From an uncultured Collinsella sp. (GTDB lineage: Bacteria > Actinomycetota > Coriobacteriia > Coriobacteriales > Coriobacteriaceae), in NCBI GenBank assembly GCA_902490365.1, contig CABUDQ010000040.1, positions 1-19,360 of the forward strand: a stretch of DNA of 19,360 nt. The letters are read 5' to 3'. The translations under genes and the position numbers were made by a program. Below, piece by piece: positions 1-6,848 of this stretch (position 1 is the first letter of the stretch; every line of letters starts with the position of its first letter). The notes under the pieces were generated by a model. It was given only the letters and a program-made list of their open reading frames with translations, searched no databases and had not been told where the DNA came from.

Positions 1-930
1 GATATCCCGCGCGGCCGCCTTGTCGCGGTAACGGGTGTTTCAGGTTCGGGCAAGACGACATTGGTACTCGAGACGCTCATCCCGGCGCTCAAGGCACAGG
101 CAGCCGGTGAGCGCCTGCCAGGGCACGTGCGTTGGGTCGATGCCGAGGGCATCGCGCGCGCCAACCTGATTGACGCCACGCCCATCGGCGCCAACGTACG
201 CTCGACGGTAGCGACCTATGCCGACATCCATGATGAGCTGCGCCGCGCCTTCGCCCGTACGCCCGAGGCCAAGGCGGCGGGGTATAAGGCGGGTGCCTTT
301 AGCTACAACACCGGTGCCTTGCGATGCCCCACGTGCGATGGCACGGGCTCGATATCGCTTGACGTGCAGTTTTTGCCCGATGTCGAGATTGTCTGTCCTG
401 CATGTCGCGGCTCGCGTTATGCAGACGCAGCCTCGCATATTCATCGCGAGGGCAAGGACGGCAGTCTGCTCACGTTGCCGCAGCTCATGGACATGAGTGT
501 GGACGAGGCCCTCGACGCCACGGTGGGACTCAAGAAAGTTCAGGCGCGCCTGCAGACCTTGCACGACCTGGGCTTGGGTTATCTCACGCTTGGTGAGCCC
601 ACGCCGGCGCTCTCGGGCGGCGAGGCGCAGCGACTTAAGCTTGCGAGCGAGATGGGCCGCGTGCAGGACGATGCCGTATTCGTGTTCGACGAGCCCACCA
701 TCGGCCTGCATCCGCTCGATGTTCAGGTACTGCTGAGCGTGTTTGACGGACTCGTTGCCAAGGGCGCCACGGTCATCGTGATCGAACACGACCTCGACCT
801 TATCCGTAACGCCGATTACGTGATCGACATGGGCCCGGGCGGCGGTGACGCAGGCGGACAAATCGTCTGCACCGGCACGCCGGATGACACTGCGGCCTGC
901 TCCGCAAGCGTCACTGGCCGCTACCTCTAG
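1..930 (+). CDS. UvrA-family excinuclease ATPase, C-terminal part (5' end outside window)
   Basis: The frame is open from base 1 and ends with TAG, so only the last 309 codons of a larger protein are present. This is the second ABC ATPase half of a UvrA-type DNA-damage sensor. Visible in the fragment are the Walker A GVSGSGKT (codons 12-19), a zinc module with two CX2C pairs 19 residues apart (C109, C112, C132, C135), the ABC signature LSGGEAQ (from codon 204), Walker B VFVFDEP (226-232) and the switch histidine in IEHD (261-264). True UvrA has a QSPIGRTPRSNPATYTG-like stretch; here it reads DATPIGANVRSTVATYAD, which leans towards the shorter UvrA paralogues linked to drug tolerance rather than canonical UvrA. 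The UvrB-binding region that would decide this lies outside the window. The gene converges on the ATPase gene at 973-2073. Confidence 0.9.
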   Translation, partial: DIPRGRLVAVTGVSGSGKTTLVLETLIPALKAQAAGERLPGHVRWVDAEGIARANLIDATPIGANVRSTVATYADIHDELRRAFARTPEAKAAGYKAGAFSYNTGALRCPTCDGTGSISLDVQFLPDVEIVCPACRGSRYADAASHIHREGKDGSLLTLPQLMDMSVDEALDATVGLKKVQARLQTLHDLGLGYLTLGEPTPALSGGEAQRLKLASEMGRVQDDAVFVFDEPTIGLHPLDVQVLLSVFDGLVAKGATVIVIEHDLDLIRNADYVIDMGPGGGDAGGQIVCTGTPDDTAACSASVTGRYL

Positions 931-934
931 CAGA

Positions 935-965
935 ATGTGACAAAGGGACTGTCCCTTTGTCACAT
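935..965. repeat. 31-bp perfect palindrome, copy 1
   Basis: Arms ATGTGACAAAGGGAC (935-949) and GTCCCTTTGTCACAT (951-965) are exact reverse complements around a single T. The element lies between the stop codons of the UvrA-like gene and the convergent ATPase gene. It could act as a bidirectional stem-loop, but it lacks a following T-tract on either strand. An identical copy is at 2160-2190. I infer a REP-like mobile palindrome. Confidence 0.9.
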
Positions 966-972
966 CCGATGC

Positions 973-2073
973 CTATCTCACGCATTGAGCGGCGAGATAG
1001 TCGCGGAAGAACGGTAATTCAAAAGCGACGATTCCGCGCCCGCGTTCTCCAATGATGCCGGCGTCTATCATGCGGCGTCGGTAGCGGGAGACCTGTTGCG
1101 GCGAACGCTTAAGGCGCTCGACAAGGTCAGCGGTGGTGGACTCTTCTTCGTCATCGAGCATGGCGATGAGAAATCGCTTGTCCTCCGCAGTGAGTTCCCG
1201 ATAGGTCGCTGCGAGGATCCGGTCGTCCATTTCATCGCGTGCGATTTTGATTCCCTGGTCAAAGTCGCGAGATGATATTTCCCTCGAGTTGCTCGTGAGA
1301 TCCCAGGCGCGGTAACCCACAAGCTGCAAAAGGAAAGGAAAGCCCGAAATCGAGCGAACGGCCTTATCGATTCCCTCGGCATCCGCCAGACGGTCGTTTT
1401 CCTGGATCGTTCGGATCAAGGCCTCGCGTACATCGTAGTCGGCGATACGCCCCAGATGATATTGCTGGGCGCGACGAAGGAACGAGACCGTCTTGTGGTT
1501 CAGCAACGTCGAGACGTTGTTGGGAAGTCCCGCCATGAGTAGAGCGACGCGTTTCCCATCGGTCACAAAGTGCTGATACGTGGCTGCGAGCTGGATCATC
1601 TCGTCGAGCGTCGGGTCGACCTCATCAACCGTGACGAGCAGACCGGTGCCCGTTTCGTTGAGCTGGTCGATGATGTCGCTCATGCGATAACGCCAAGTCG
1701 AGGCATCGTGAACGCGATTGACCTCGATACTGCCGAGCGGCGCGAATCCGAGACCGGTGACTTCGAAGTTGTTAGACGGGTTGATGAGATGGCCTGCAGC
1801 ACGTTTCGCCCCGAGCTCGATTTCCTCAAGCATTCCCGAGAGCGCGGTCGTCTTTACCGCTATCCAGCCGTGGGATTCCGCCCTTGTTGCGAGCGACGAC
1901 ATGAGAGCGGTTTTACCGGTTCCACGCGCGCCTGAGAAGATCGAGGTCAATTCCGGGCGTCTACGCTGGCTCAAGAAGGCACGGTCCAAATCCCGAATAA
2001 TCTGTTGTCTGCCGGCGAGATGGGCAGGAACCTCACCAAAACTGGGGGTAAACGGGTTCTCGAGATATTCCAC
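973..2073 (-). CDS. AAA/P-loop ATPase with C-terminal winged helix (COG1672-like), function unknown
   Basis: This 366-residue protein carries Walker A GARGTGKT (48-55) and Walker B LLVTVDE (145-151), a sensor-1-like strand LLMAGLP after it, and a C-terminal winged-helix region (about 295-360, starting LTAEDKRFL). The layout matches the Cdc6/STAND-like AAA_16 ATPases often annotated only as ATP-binding protein; a DNA-linked or signalling role is inference. The start is GTG at 2073, chosen because AAAGGAG sits 6 bases upstream. No partner gene is adjacent on the same strand. The gene and its AT-rich upstream region lie exactly between two identical 31-bp palindromes (935-965 and 2160-2190), which suggests it arrived as an insert. 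There is no signal peptide or membrane segment. Confidence 0.85.
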   Translation of the reverse strand: MEYLENPFTPSFGEVPAHLAGRQQIIRDLDRAFLSQRRRPELTSIFSGARGTGKTALMSSLATRAESHGWIAVKTTALSGMLEEIELGAKRAAGHLINPSNNFEVTGLGFAPLGSIEVNRVHDASTWRYRMSDIIDQLNETGTGLLVTVDEVDPTLDEMIQLAATYQHFVTDGKRVALLMAGLPNNVSTLLNHKTVSFLRRAQQYHLGRIADYDVREALIRTIQENDRLADAEGIDKAVRSISGFPFLLQLVGYRAWDLTSNSREISSRDFDQGIKIARDEMDDRILAATYRELTAEDKRFLIAMLDDEEESTTADLVERLKRSPQQVSRYRRRMIDAGIIGERGRGIVAFELPFFRDYLAAQCVR

Positions 2074-2159
2074 AAGGCTCTCCTTTCACATCGCCGTTTA
2101 ACTCCATTTTATTCTAGTTAATTCTGATTAAAAGCGACGGCTCGTTATTTGGTGCATCA
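2074..2159 (-). promoter_or_regulatory. AT-rich upstream region of the ATPase gene
   Basis: This 86-bp stretch is clearly richer in A+T than its surroundings. On the minus strand it holds a TAGAAT hexamer usable as a -10 and, just upstream, a TTAAT-N4-ATTAA dyad that could be an operator. No good -35 is visible, so the promoter call is weak. Confidence 0.35.
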
Positions 2160-2190
2160 ATGTGACAAAGGGACAGTCCCTTTGTCACAT
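2160..2190. repeat. 31-bp perfect palindrome, copy 2
   Basis: The arms are the same as at 935-965 (ATGTGACAAAGGGAC and its reverse complement), with A instead of T at the centre. The TGA stop codon of trmL (2185-2187) and its last Met codon lie inside the right arm, so the element has written the end of that gene. Confidence 0.9.
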
Positions 2191-2784
2191 TCCAGGAAAG
2201 CCTGTCTGGCGCAGGGCCTCGTAGAGGACGATGGCGGCGCTGTTGGAGAGGTTGAGTGCGCTGATGCGGTAGTCGTCCGGGTCGACGAAGTTGCCGCAGA
2301 TATCCTGCCGAAGGATGGCCTCGTGGCTGTCCTCGGTATGCCCGAGCGCCTCCTCATGGGCCTCCCAGACTTCGGCGTTATCGAGCGAATCACAGTCGCG
2401 CAGCATGGGAATGCGCTCGCAGCATGCGGGCGCCGCAGCAAGCAGGTCTTCGGGAATCCCCGAGCTCTCGCTGCCAAAGACCAGATAGTCACCGTCGCGG
2501 TAGGTGCTTTGCGCATAGGTGCGGCGCGCCTTTTTGGTCAGCAGATGCAGGCGCTCGTCGGCGGGGGAGAGACCGTTGCGCGTAAGGAAATCCTTCCAGC
2601 CGGCATATGTCGTCACGTCCAAGTTTTGCCAGTAGCCCAGACCGGCGCGACGCACCGTCTTGTCGTCGAGCGAAAAGCCCAGCGGCTCTACCAGGTGCAA
2701 ATGGGCACCGGTGACCACGCAGGTGCGGCCGATATTACCCGTATTGGCCGGAATCTCGGGTGCATACAGCACGATATTGAACAT
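2185..2784 (-). CDS. trmL: tRNA (cytidine/uridine-34 2'-O)-methyltransferase, SPOUT family
   Basis: TrmL uses S-adenosylmethionine to methylate the ribose of the wobble base in leucine tRNAs. The family markers are clear: an N-terminal FNIVLYAPEIPANTGNIGRT, FGSESSGIP (103-111) and the knot motif ALNLSNSAAIVLYEALRQ (176-193). The start is ATG 2784, with AAGGAG 6 bases upstream; longer upstream reading would run through a terminator hairpin. Length is 199 residues, against about 157 in E. coli. The excess is an acidic insert at about 131-171, between RIPM and the knot motif. The C-terminus is cut short (FPGM then stop) because a palindromic repeat supplies the stop codon. The gene follows the GTPase gene with a hairpin terminator in between. 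Confidence 0.92.
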   Translation of the reverse strand: MFNIVLYAPEIPANTGNIGRTCVVTGAHLHLVEPLGFSLDDKTVRRAGLGYWQNLDVTTYAGWKDFLTRNGLSPADERLHLLTKKARRTYAQSTYRDGDYLVFGSESSGIPEDLLAAAPACCERIPMLRDCDSLDNAEVWEAHEEALGHTEDSHEAILRQDICGNFVDPDDYRISALNLSNSAAIVLYEALRQTGFPGM

Positions 2785-2802
2785 GAATCTCCTTGGCATA
2801 GA

Positions 2803-2841
2803 ACGAAAAACCACCACGAAGGGCACCTTCGTGGTGGTTTG
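2803..2841 (-). terminator. Rho-independent terminator after the COG0523 GTPase gene
   Basis: On the minus strand the stem CCACCACGAAGG / CCTTCGTGGTGG closes a 3-base loop and is followed by TTTTT. It ends 19 bases before the trmL start codon, leaving no room for a separate trmL promoter downstream, so it may work as a leaky terminator or attenuator. Confidence 0.8.
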
Positions 2842-2877
2842 GTGGTTACGTGGGCGGAAAATGCCCGCTTCGATAAC

Positions 2878-4008
2878 CTAGGCGCGGTGCCAGTCGGTCA
2901 GGCAGGCATCGAGCGCGGCGATGAGCGCGTCCTTGTCCATGTGACGGCCGATGATGCACAGGCTCGTCATGCGATCGCCCGTCTCGTCGTCCCAAATCTG
3001 CATGATCTCGGGGTTCTCGTCGATGATCTTCTGCTTCTCGCCCTCGGGTGCCGAGTCGACAAACAGACCGTTCTCCATCAGGCGCATCTGGTGGCCGGCC
3101 TGCTCAAACATGTAGCACATGTCCGGATTGCCGGTCTGCCACAGCGGGCCCTTGACGCGAATGACCTCGTCGGGCCACTCCTGCTCAACAAAATCAGTGA
3201 ACTTCTGTAGGTCAAACGGCTTGCGGCGCGAGTACACAAAGGTCTCGATATCGTACTCGAGCACCTCGGGGTCGTCGTGCTCCTCGGGATGCTCCATGGC
3301 CTCGATCCAAGCGGCGGAGTTGTAGGCGCGCATAAAGTCGAAGCGGCCGGTGTCGAGCAGCTCCTCCATGGGGACCTCGCCGTTTTGGGCTTCGACAATC
3401 ACGGCGTCCTTCTGCAGGCTGCGCACAATGGCCTTGAGCTCTGCGATCTGCTCGGGGGTGACGGTGTCAGTCTTATTAAGAATCAGCGTGGAGCAAAACT
3501 CGATCTGCTGGATGAGCAGGCTCTCGATGTCGTCCTCGTCGATATCCTCGGCTAGCAGGTCGCGACCGCCGTTGAACTCGTCGTACATGCGGGCGCAGTC
3601 GACCACGGCCACGATGTTGTCGAGCGCGAGCTTGGGCTCGCCGCCCACCTTGGCCTCGTCGCAGAAGCTCGAGATGGTGTAGGCGATGGGGATAGGCTCG
3701 CAAATACCCGAGGCCTCGATGATGATGTAGTCGAACTTGCCCGAATCGGCGATGCCCTGCAGCTGGTTGGCCAGGTCGTCCGAAAGCGTGCAGCAGATGC
3801 AGCCGTTGGTGAGCGGGATGAGGTCGTCGGTCTCGGAAAGGCCGCCGTCGGCGATAAGGCTAGCGTCGACGTTGATCTCGCCGATATCGTTGACGATCAC
3901 GGCGGCGCGGATGCCGCCGTCGTTGGCGAGGATGTGGTTGAGCAGCGTGGTCTTGCCGGCACCGAGGTAGCCGGTAAGCATGATGATCTTCACGGGTTTG
4001 TTGGGCAT
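2878..4008 (-). CDS. COG0523 (CobW/ZNG1-type) metal-chaperone GTPase
   Basis: This 376-residue G3E-family GTPase has Walker A GYLGAGKT (13-20), the metal-binding CxCC motif (C70, C72, C73) typical of COG0523, a switch EASG (98-101) and the base-specifying NKTD (178-181). A CobW C-terminal domain follows at about 240-370. Members deliver zinc, cobalt or other metals to client proteins; the metal cannot be read from the sequence. No cobalamin gene is nearby, so CobW proper is unlikely. ATG 4008 is chosen over the in-frame ATG at 4029 because only 4008 has an AGGAGG site just upstream. The gene follows the ArsC-like gene on the same strand after 86 bases and ends before a strong terminator. Confidence 0.88.
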   Translation of the reverse strand: MPNKPVKIIMLTGYLGAGKTTLLNHILANDGGIRAAVIVNDIGEINVDASLIADGGLSETDDLIPLTNGCICCTLSDDLANQLQGIADSGKFDYIIIEASGICEPIPIAYTISSFCDEAKVGGEPKLALDNIVAVVDCARMYDEFNGGRDLLAEDIDEDDIESLLIQQIEFCSTLILNKTDTVTPEQIAELKAIVRSLQKDAVIVEAQNGEVPMEELLDTGRFDFMRAYNSAAWIEAMEHPEEHDDPEVLEYDIETFVYSRRKPFDLQKFTDFVEQEWPDEVIRVKGPLWQTGNPDMCYMFEQAGHQMRLMENGLFVDSAPEGEKQKIIDENPEIMQIWDDETGDRMTSLCIIGRHMDKDALIAALDACLTDWHRA

Positions 4009-4094
4009 GTGCCCTCCTTTGTTAGACATGGCTTACAGTTGAATCTTATGCCAAACGCCAGCTCTTATACCCACGCGCCGACAAATAACACAGG

Positions 4095-4436
4095 CTACTC
4101 CCAGGCTCCCCACACATCGGGACAATAGCCGACGGTGGCCTTCTTGCCGTTGCGTACGATGGGCTCGGCCAGAACCTGCTGGTTCTCGAGCAGCTTATCG
4201 AAACGCTGGCTGGGGGTGAGGTGCTGGATGAGTGCGAGCGTCTCCTCGTCCTTGGCTTTGGGGTTGAGCAGCTTGTCGATGCCGCCAACCGCCTGCATCA
4301 CGCTCGTGAGCTCGCCCTTGCTCATCTCCTTTTCCTTAAGGTCGATAAACTGCACCTTAATGCGGCGCTCCTTAAAATAGCGCTGGGCCTTCTTGGTATC
4401 GAAGGACTTTTTGGTACCGAAGATCTGCACGTTCAT
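4095..4436 (-). CDS. ArsC/Spx-fold thioredoxin-like protein lacking the active-site cysteine
   Basis: At 113 residues this has the length and fold signature of the arsenate reductase/Spx/YffB family (IFGTKKSFDTKKAQRYFKER at 5-24; a conserved proline region EPIVRNGKK near 91). Relatives typically have a cysteine at the position of Ser11 (KKCFDTKK); here the codon is TCC, one base from TGC. The only cysteine left is near the C-terminus (GYCPDVW). It is therefore unlikely to reduce arsenate by the classical route and could instead bind a partner, as Spx does. The gene starts 17 bases after the flavodoxin-like gene, so the two are probably co-transcribed. No strong ribosome site is visible. Confidence 0.8.
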   Translation of the reverse strand: MNVQIFGTKKSFDTKKAQRYFKERRIKVQFIDLKEKEMSKGELTSVMQAVGGIDKLLNPKAKDEETLALIQHLTPSQRFDKLLENQQVLAEPIVRNGKKATVGYCPDVWGAWE

Positions 4437-4453
4437 TGTTTGGTTCCGCCGTT

Positions 4454-5077
4454 CTACCTGATGAAGTTGGTCCTAGCGCGATCGGCCTGGGGCGCTTCGA
4501 TGCCGGCGGCCTTTCCCGCCTCGATGCAACGCAGCAGCCAGGCCATGTTTTTGCCGATGTTTCGCATGGTGGCAAGGCCTTCGGCGTCCTGGGCGGCCTC
4601 ACCCGGCATGGCACCAAAGACGTTGTTCCAGTAGGTAGATGCAACGACGGGCATCTGGTTGATGGTGAAGTACTTGTTGAGCACATCGAACGTGGTCGAC
4701 GTGCCGCCGCGACGGGCAACGGCGACAGCGGCGCCCGGCTTGTGCGCAAAGGCCTTACTGCCGGCATAGAATGCGCGATCGAGTGCCGAGAGAATGCGGC
4801 CGCTGGGGTGCGCGTAGTAGACAGGCGAGCCAAAGACAAAGCCGTCGGCCTGTTCGGCGGCAGCGATCAGCTCGTTGACCACGTCGTCGTCAAAGGTGCA
4901 GCGACCGCCAAGCTTGCCACACTGGCCGCAACCGATGCAATCGCGAATAGGCTTGGCGCCCAGCTGAAACATCTCGGTATCGATGCCCTCGGCCCTGAGT
5001 TGCTCGGCGACCTCGGCGAGTGCGCGGGCCGTGTTGCCGTTTGCCTTGGGGCTGCCATTGACCAAAAGAACCTTCAT
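4454..5077 (-). CDS. Flavodoxin-fold NAD(P)H-dependent oxidoreductase
   Basis: This 207-residue protein begins with the FMN phosphate-binding loop LVNGSPKANGNTA and continues with the second flavin loop FGSPVYYAHPSG (about 82-93), the pattern of the NADPH-dependent FMN reductase / iron-sulfur flavoprotein superfamily. A cysteine cluster DCIGCGQC (about 46-53) followed by GRC suggests a redox-active or metal-binding site. The substrate is unknown. ATG 5077 is preferred over GTG 5080 because GGGAG lies 6 bases upstream of the ATG. It heads a likely three-gene run with the ArsC-like protein and the GTPase. Confidence 0.87.
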   Translation of the reverse strand: MKVLLVNGSPKANGNTARALAEVAEQLRAEGIDTEMFQLGAKPIRDCIGCGQCGKLGGRCTFDDDVVNELIAAAEQADGFVFGSPVYYAHPSGRILSALDRAFYAGSKAFAHKPGAAVAVARRGGTSTTFDVLNKYFTINQMPVVASTYWNNVFGAMPGEAAQDAEGLATMRNIGKNMAWLLRCIEAGKAAGIEAPQADRARTNFIR

Positions 5078-5114
5078 CACAAACTCCCTCTGCTGTCGGT
5101 GACTTCTGCGGAGG

Positions 5115-5123
5115 ATTATCGCA
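5115..5123 (-). promoter_or_regulatory. Candidate extended -10 for the flavodoxin-like gene
   Basis: On the minus strand TGCGATAAT (TGn plus GATAAT) lies about 38 bases upstream of ATG 5077. No convincing -35 is present, which is tolerable for an extended -10. Confidence 0.35.
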
Positions 5124-5141
5124 CGAGCGGGCAGATGACGT

Positions 5142-5182
5142 GGGGCGCGATGCGAAACGGCCTGTGTTTCACATCGCGCCCC
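5142..5182 (-). terminator. Strong GC-rich stem-loop after the shorter GGDEF gene, no U-tract
   Basis: Arms GGGGCGCGATG (5142-5152) and CATCGCGCCCC (172-182 of the same block) pair perfectly. After one mismatch the inner GAAAC/GTTTC extends the stem. It begins 6 bases past the stop of the minus-strand GGDEF gene, where a terminator is expected, but no T-run follows on either strand. Termination or 3'-end protection are both possible. Confidence 0.5.
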
Positions 5183-5188
5183 ATAACG

Positions 5189-6721
5189 CTAGTCCAGCTT
5201 GGTGCCCGGTACCTGCGGCGCCTCTTTAATCAGCGCATTAAGTTCGTTCAAAATGGAAACGGGCTGTCGGTCGACGGCGTCCAGATGAAGCGTCGCCACG
5301 TGAAGGGGTGGTTGATATTCAAATGAGCCGAGGAGCACGGGCGACCCCAAGAACCGCTTGATTTCGTCTGCAACCGCGTCGGTCTCTTCGGGATCAAGCT
5401 CGTCAAAGAGCGCCACGAACATCGGCCCCGTCGAGCGGAACAGACGACCCTTGCCGCGCGAGCATTCCATGAGGCAGGCGGCGCTTTCTGCCAAAACGCG
5501 GTCGCCCGCATCAAAGCCAAAGCGGGCATTGACCTCGGCGATATCGTCAACCTTAATGGCAATAAAGCCCGCCATGCGCGCCACGCGACGCATCTCGCCA
5601 ATGGCGTTGACCAGGGCGTGGATATCGCCCAGACCGGTCACGGAATCGGTCGTATCTGCCAAGCTTCGGTTGGTGACAATGCCCACATACATGTTGGGCT
5701 CGGTATCGGTGCCGTCCAGGCGGTAACCTGTGCAGTCGCAAAGCGCGTATTTTCCGGCGGTATTCATGACGCGATACTGCATGCAGTGGAAGTGCCACGT
5801 GCCGTTTACCACCATATCGAGCTCGGCGCGTACGTTGTCGCGGTCCTCGGGGTGAACACGGGCAAGCCATATATCGAGCGAGTTGTAGGGATGCTGGGAG
5901 GGTAGGTCAAAATCGCGCACGGCATTAACCGACCATTGCGATTCGCCGGTGTCGAGGTTAATGATGAACGGATAGCGTGTCTCGGAGCTCATGGAGATCG
6001 CTTGGAACACTCGGTCGTTGCAGGGGGGGGGTTGTTCGGTGACCGGGCGTTGCGGCGCATCGCCTTCTTCCGGTTGTTGCACACGGTACATGAGCTTGTA
6101 GCGATACATTTTGCGGTCGGCGTCCTTTGTCATCTGGCGACGCGTATCGCCTGCAAGCGGGTCGACGCGCGAGCAGCCAAAGCTAAAGCTGGCGATCATG
6201 GGCGCCTTGTCGCCTGATGTTGCCTCGATAAGATTGGCACGCGTCCGCTCCAGGCGCTGCTCGAGCTCGGCTTCGTCTGTCGTGGGGGATATAAGTACAA
6301 ATTCGTCTCCACCGATACGGAACAGCAACTCATCGTGCTCCATTGTCTCGGTGAGTGCGCGGCAGATGCTCAGAATGTAGCGATTGCCCTCGGCGTGGCC
6401 AAACTTATCGTTGCAATGCTTAAGGCGGTCGATATCGATATAGGCGCAGGTGAAGGGGGTGCCTTTGCGCCAGAGCTGATCGACATGGCGGTCGAGTCCG
6501 CCACGGTTGCCAAGACTGGTGAGCGAGTCGATATAGGCGCCGTGCTCAAGCAGCTCGCGTTCTTGTTGCAGGATGGCGAGCGTTTTCTGCAGTTGCTCGC
6601 CGATGGCACGCAGCTCCGGGGGCAGCGCGGCAACATCGAGCTCGGTGGTTGAGGCCCCGCTCGCAAGTCGCTGAAGATAGGAGATAATCGATTGCTCGCC
6701 CAAGCGATATGACTCGTTCAT
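5189..6721 (-). CDS. Diguanylate cyclase: GGDEF-PAS-degenerate GGDEF
   Basis: This 510-residue soluble protein starts with a helical stretch (1-60), then a GGDEF domain (about 62-210) with an intact RIGGDEF active site (G137-F141), which makes c-di-GMP from GTP. The RxxD inhibitory site is absent (EHDE at that position). A PAS domain (about 236-350) and a second GGDEF-like fold (about 356-505, GLFRSTGPMFVALF where the active motif should be) follow. ATG 6721 is chosen because AAGGAGG lies 9 bases upstream. The whole protein aligns with the N-terminal 460 residues of its upstream neighbour, so the two are duplicates. A run of nine C on the coding strand (6023-6031, PPP 231-233) sits in the linker between GGDEF and PAS. 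No membrane segment is seen, so the input signal is probably cytoplasmic and sensed by PAS. Confidence 0.92.
   Translation of the reverse strand: MNESYRLGEQSIISYLQRLASGASTTELDVAALPPELRAIGEQLQKTLAILQQERELLEHGAYIDSLTSLGNRGGLDRHVDQLWRKGTPFTCAYIDIDRLKHCNDKFGHAEGNRYILSICRALTETMEHDELLFRIGGDEFVLISPTTDEAELEQRLERTRANLIEATSGDKAPMIASFSFGCSRVDPLAGDTRRQMTKDADRKMYRYKLMYRVQQPEEGDAPQRPVTEQPPPCNDRVFQAISMSSETRYPFIINLDTGESQWSVNAVRDFDLPSQHPYNSLDIWLARVHPEDRDNVRAELDMVVNGTWHFHCMQYRVMNTAGKYALCDCTGYRLDGTDTEPNMYVGIVTNRSLADTTDSVTGLGDIHALVNAIGEMRRVARMAGFIAIKVDDIAEVNARFGFDAGDRVLAESAACLMECSRGKGRLFRSTGPMFVALFDELDPEETDAVADEIKRFLGSPVLLGSFEYQPPLHVATLHLDAVDRQPVSILNELNALIKEAPQVPGTKLD
6023..6031. repeat. Homopolymer of nine G (nine C in the coding strand)
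   Basis: The tract lies inside the shorter GGDEF gene at codons 231-233 (PPP), exactly between the GGDEF and PAS domains. It is in frame as given. Tracts of this length can slip during replication. Confidence 0.85.
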
Positions 6722-6759
6722 GATGGATAACCTCCTTGGGCACAACAGTGGTCTGTATC

Positions 6760-6790
6760 ATATCCCCAATTTGGTTTGGATTGGGGATAT
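6760..6790. promoter_or_regulatory. 11-bp-arm dyad upstream of the shorter GGDEF gene
   Basis: Arms ATATCCCCAAT (6760-6770) and ATTGGGGATAT (6780-6790) are perfect complements around 9 bases. The dyad lies 39-69 bases upstream of ATG 6721 and overlaps TATGAT/GATACA hexamers that could be the minus-strand -10, so an operator is more likely than a terminator; no T-run follows. Confidence 0.45.
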
Positions 6791-6797
6791 AAGTTAG

Positions 6798-6823
6798 CCA
6801 ATGGGGACAAAACACCCCTTTGG
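6798..6823 (-). terminator. Weak stem-loop after the GGDEF-EAL gene
   Basis: CCAA-GGGG pairs with CCCC-TTGG across an 8-base loop with one mismatch, 25 bases past the stop at 6849. There is no T-run, so terminator function is doubtful. Confidence 0.3.
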
Positions 6824-6848
6824 CGGTGGCGTTTTGCGCGCGAGCGTA

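Noticed and set aside
40..963. Long antisense reading frame opposite the UvrA-like gene
   Set aside because: It is a by-product of GC-rich third positions; the plus-strand frame has all UvrA motifs and the antisense frame resembles no family.
935..965. Palindrome as an ordinary terminator of the UvrA-like gene
   Set aside because: There is no T-run on either side, and an identical copy occurs at a place where it forms the end of trmL, which fits a repeat element better.
2149..3210. Plus-strand reading frame of 353 codons over trmL and the GTPase gene
   Set aside because: It crosses two well-identified minus-strand genes and a terminator, and has no recognisable domain.
2878..4008. Cobalamin biosynthesis role for the CobW-like GTPase
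   Set aside because: COG0523 proteins mostly serve other metals; no cobalamin gene or B12 riboswitch is seen here.
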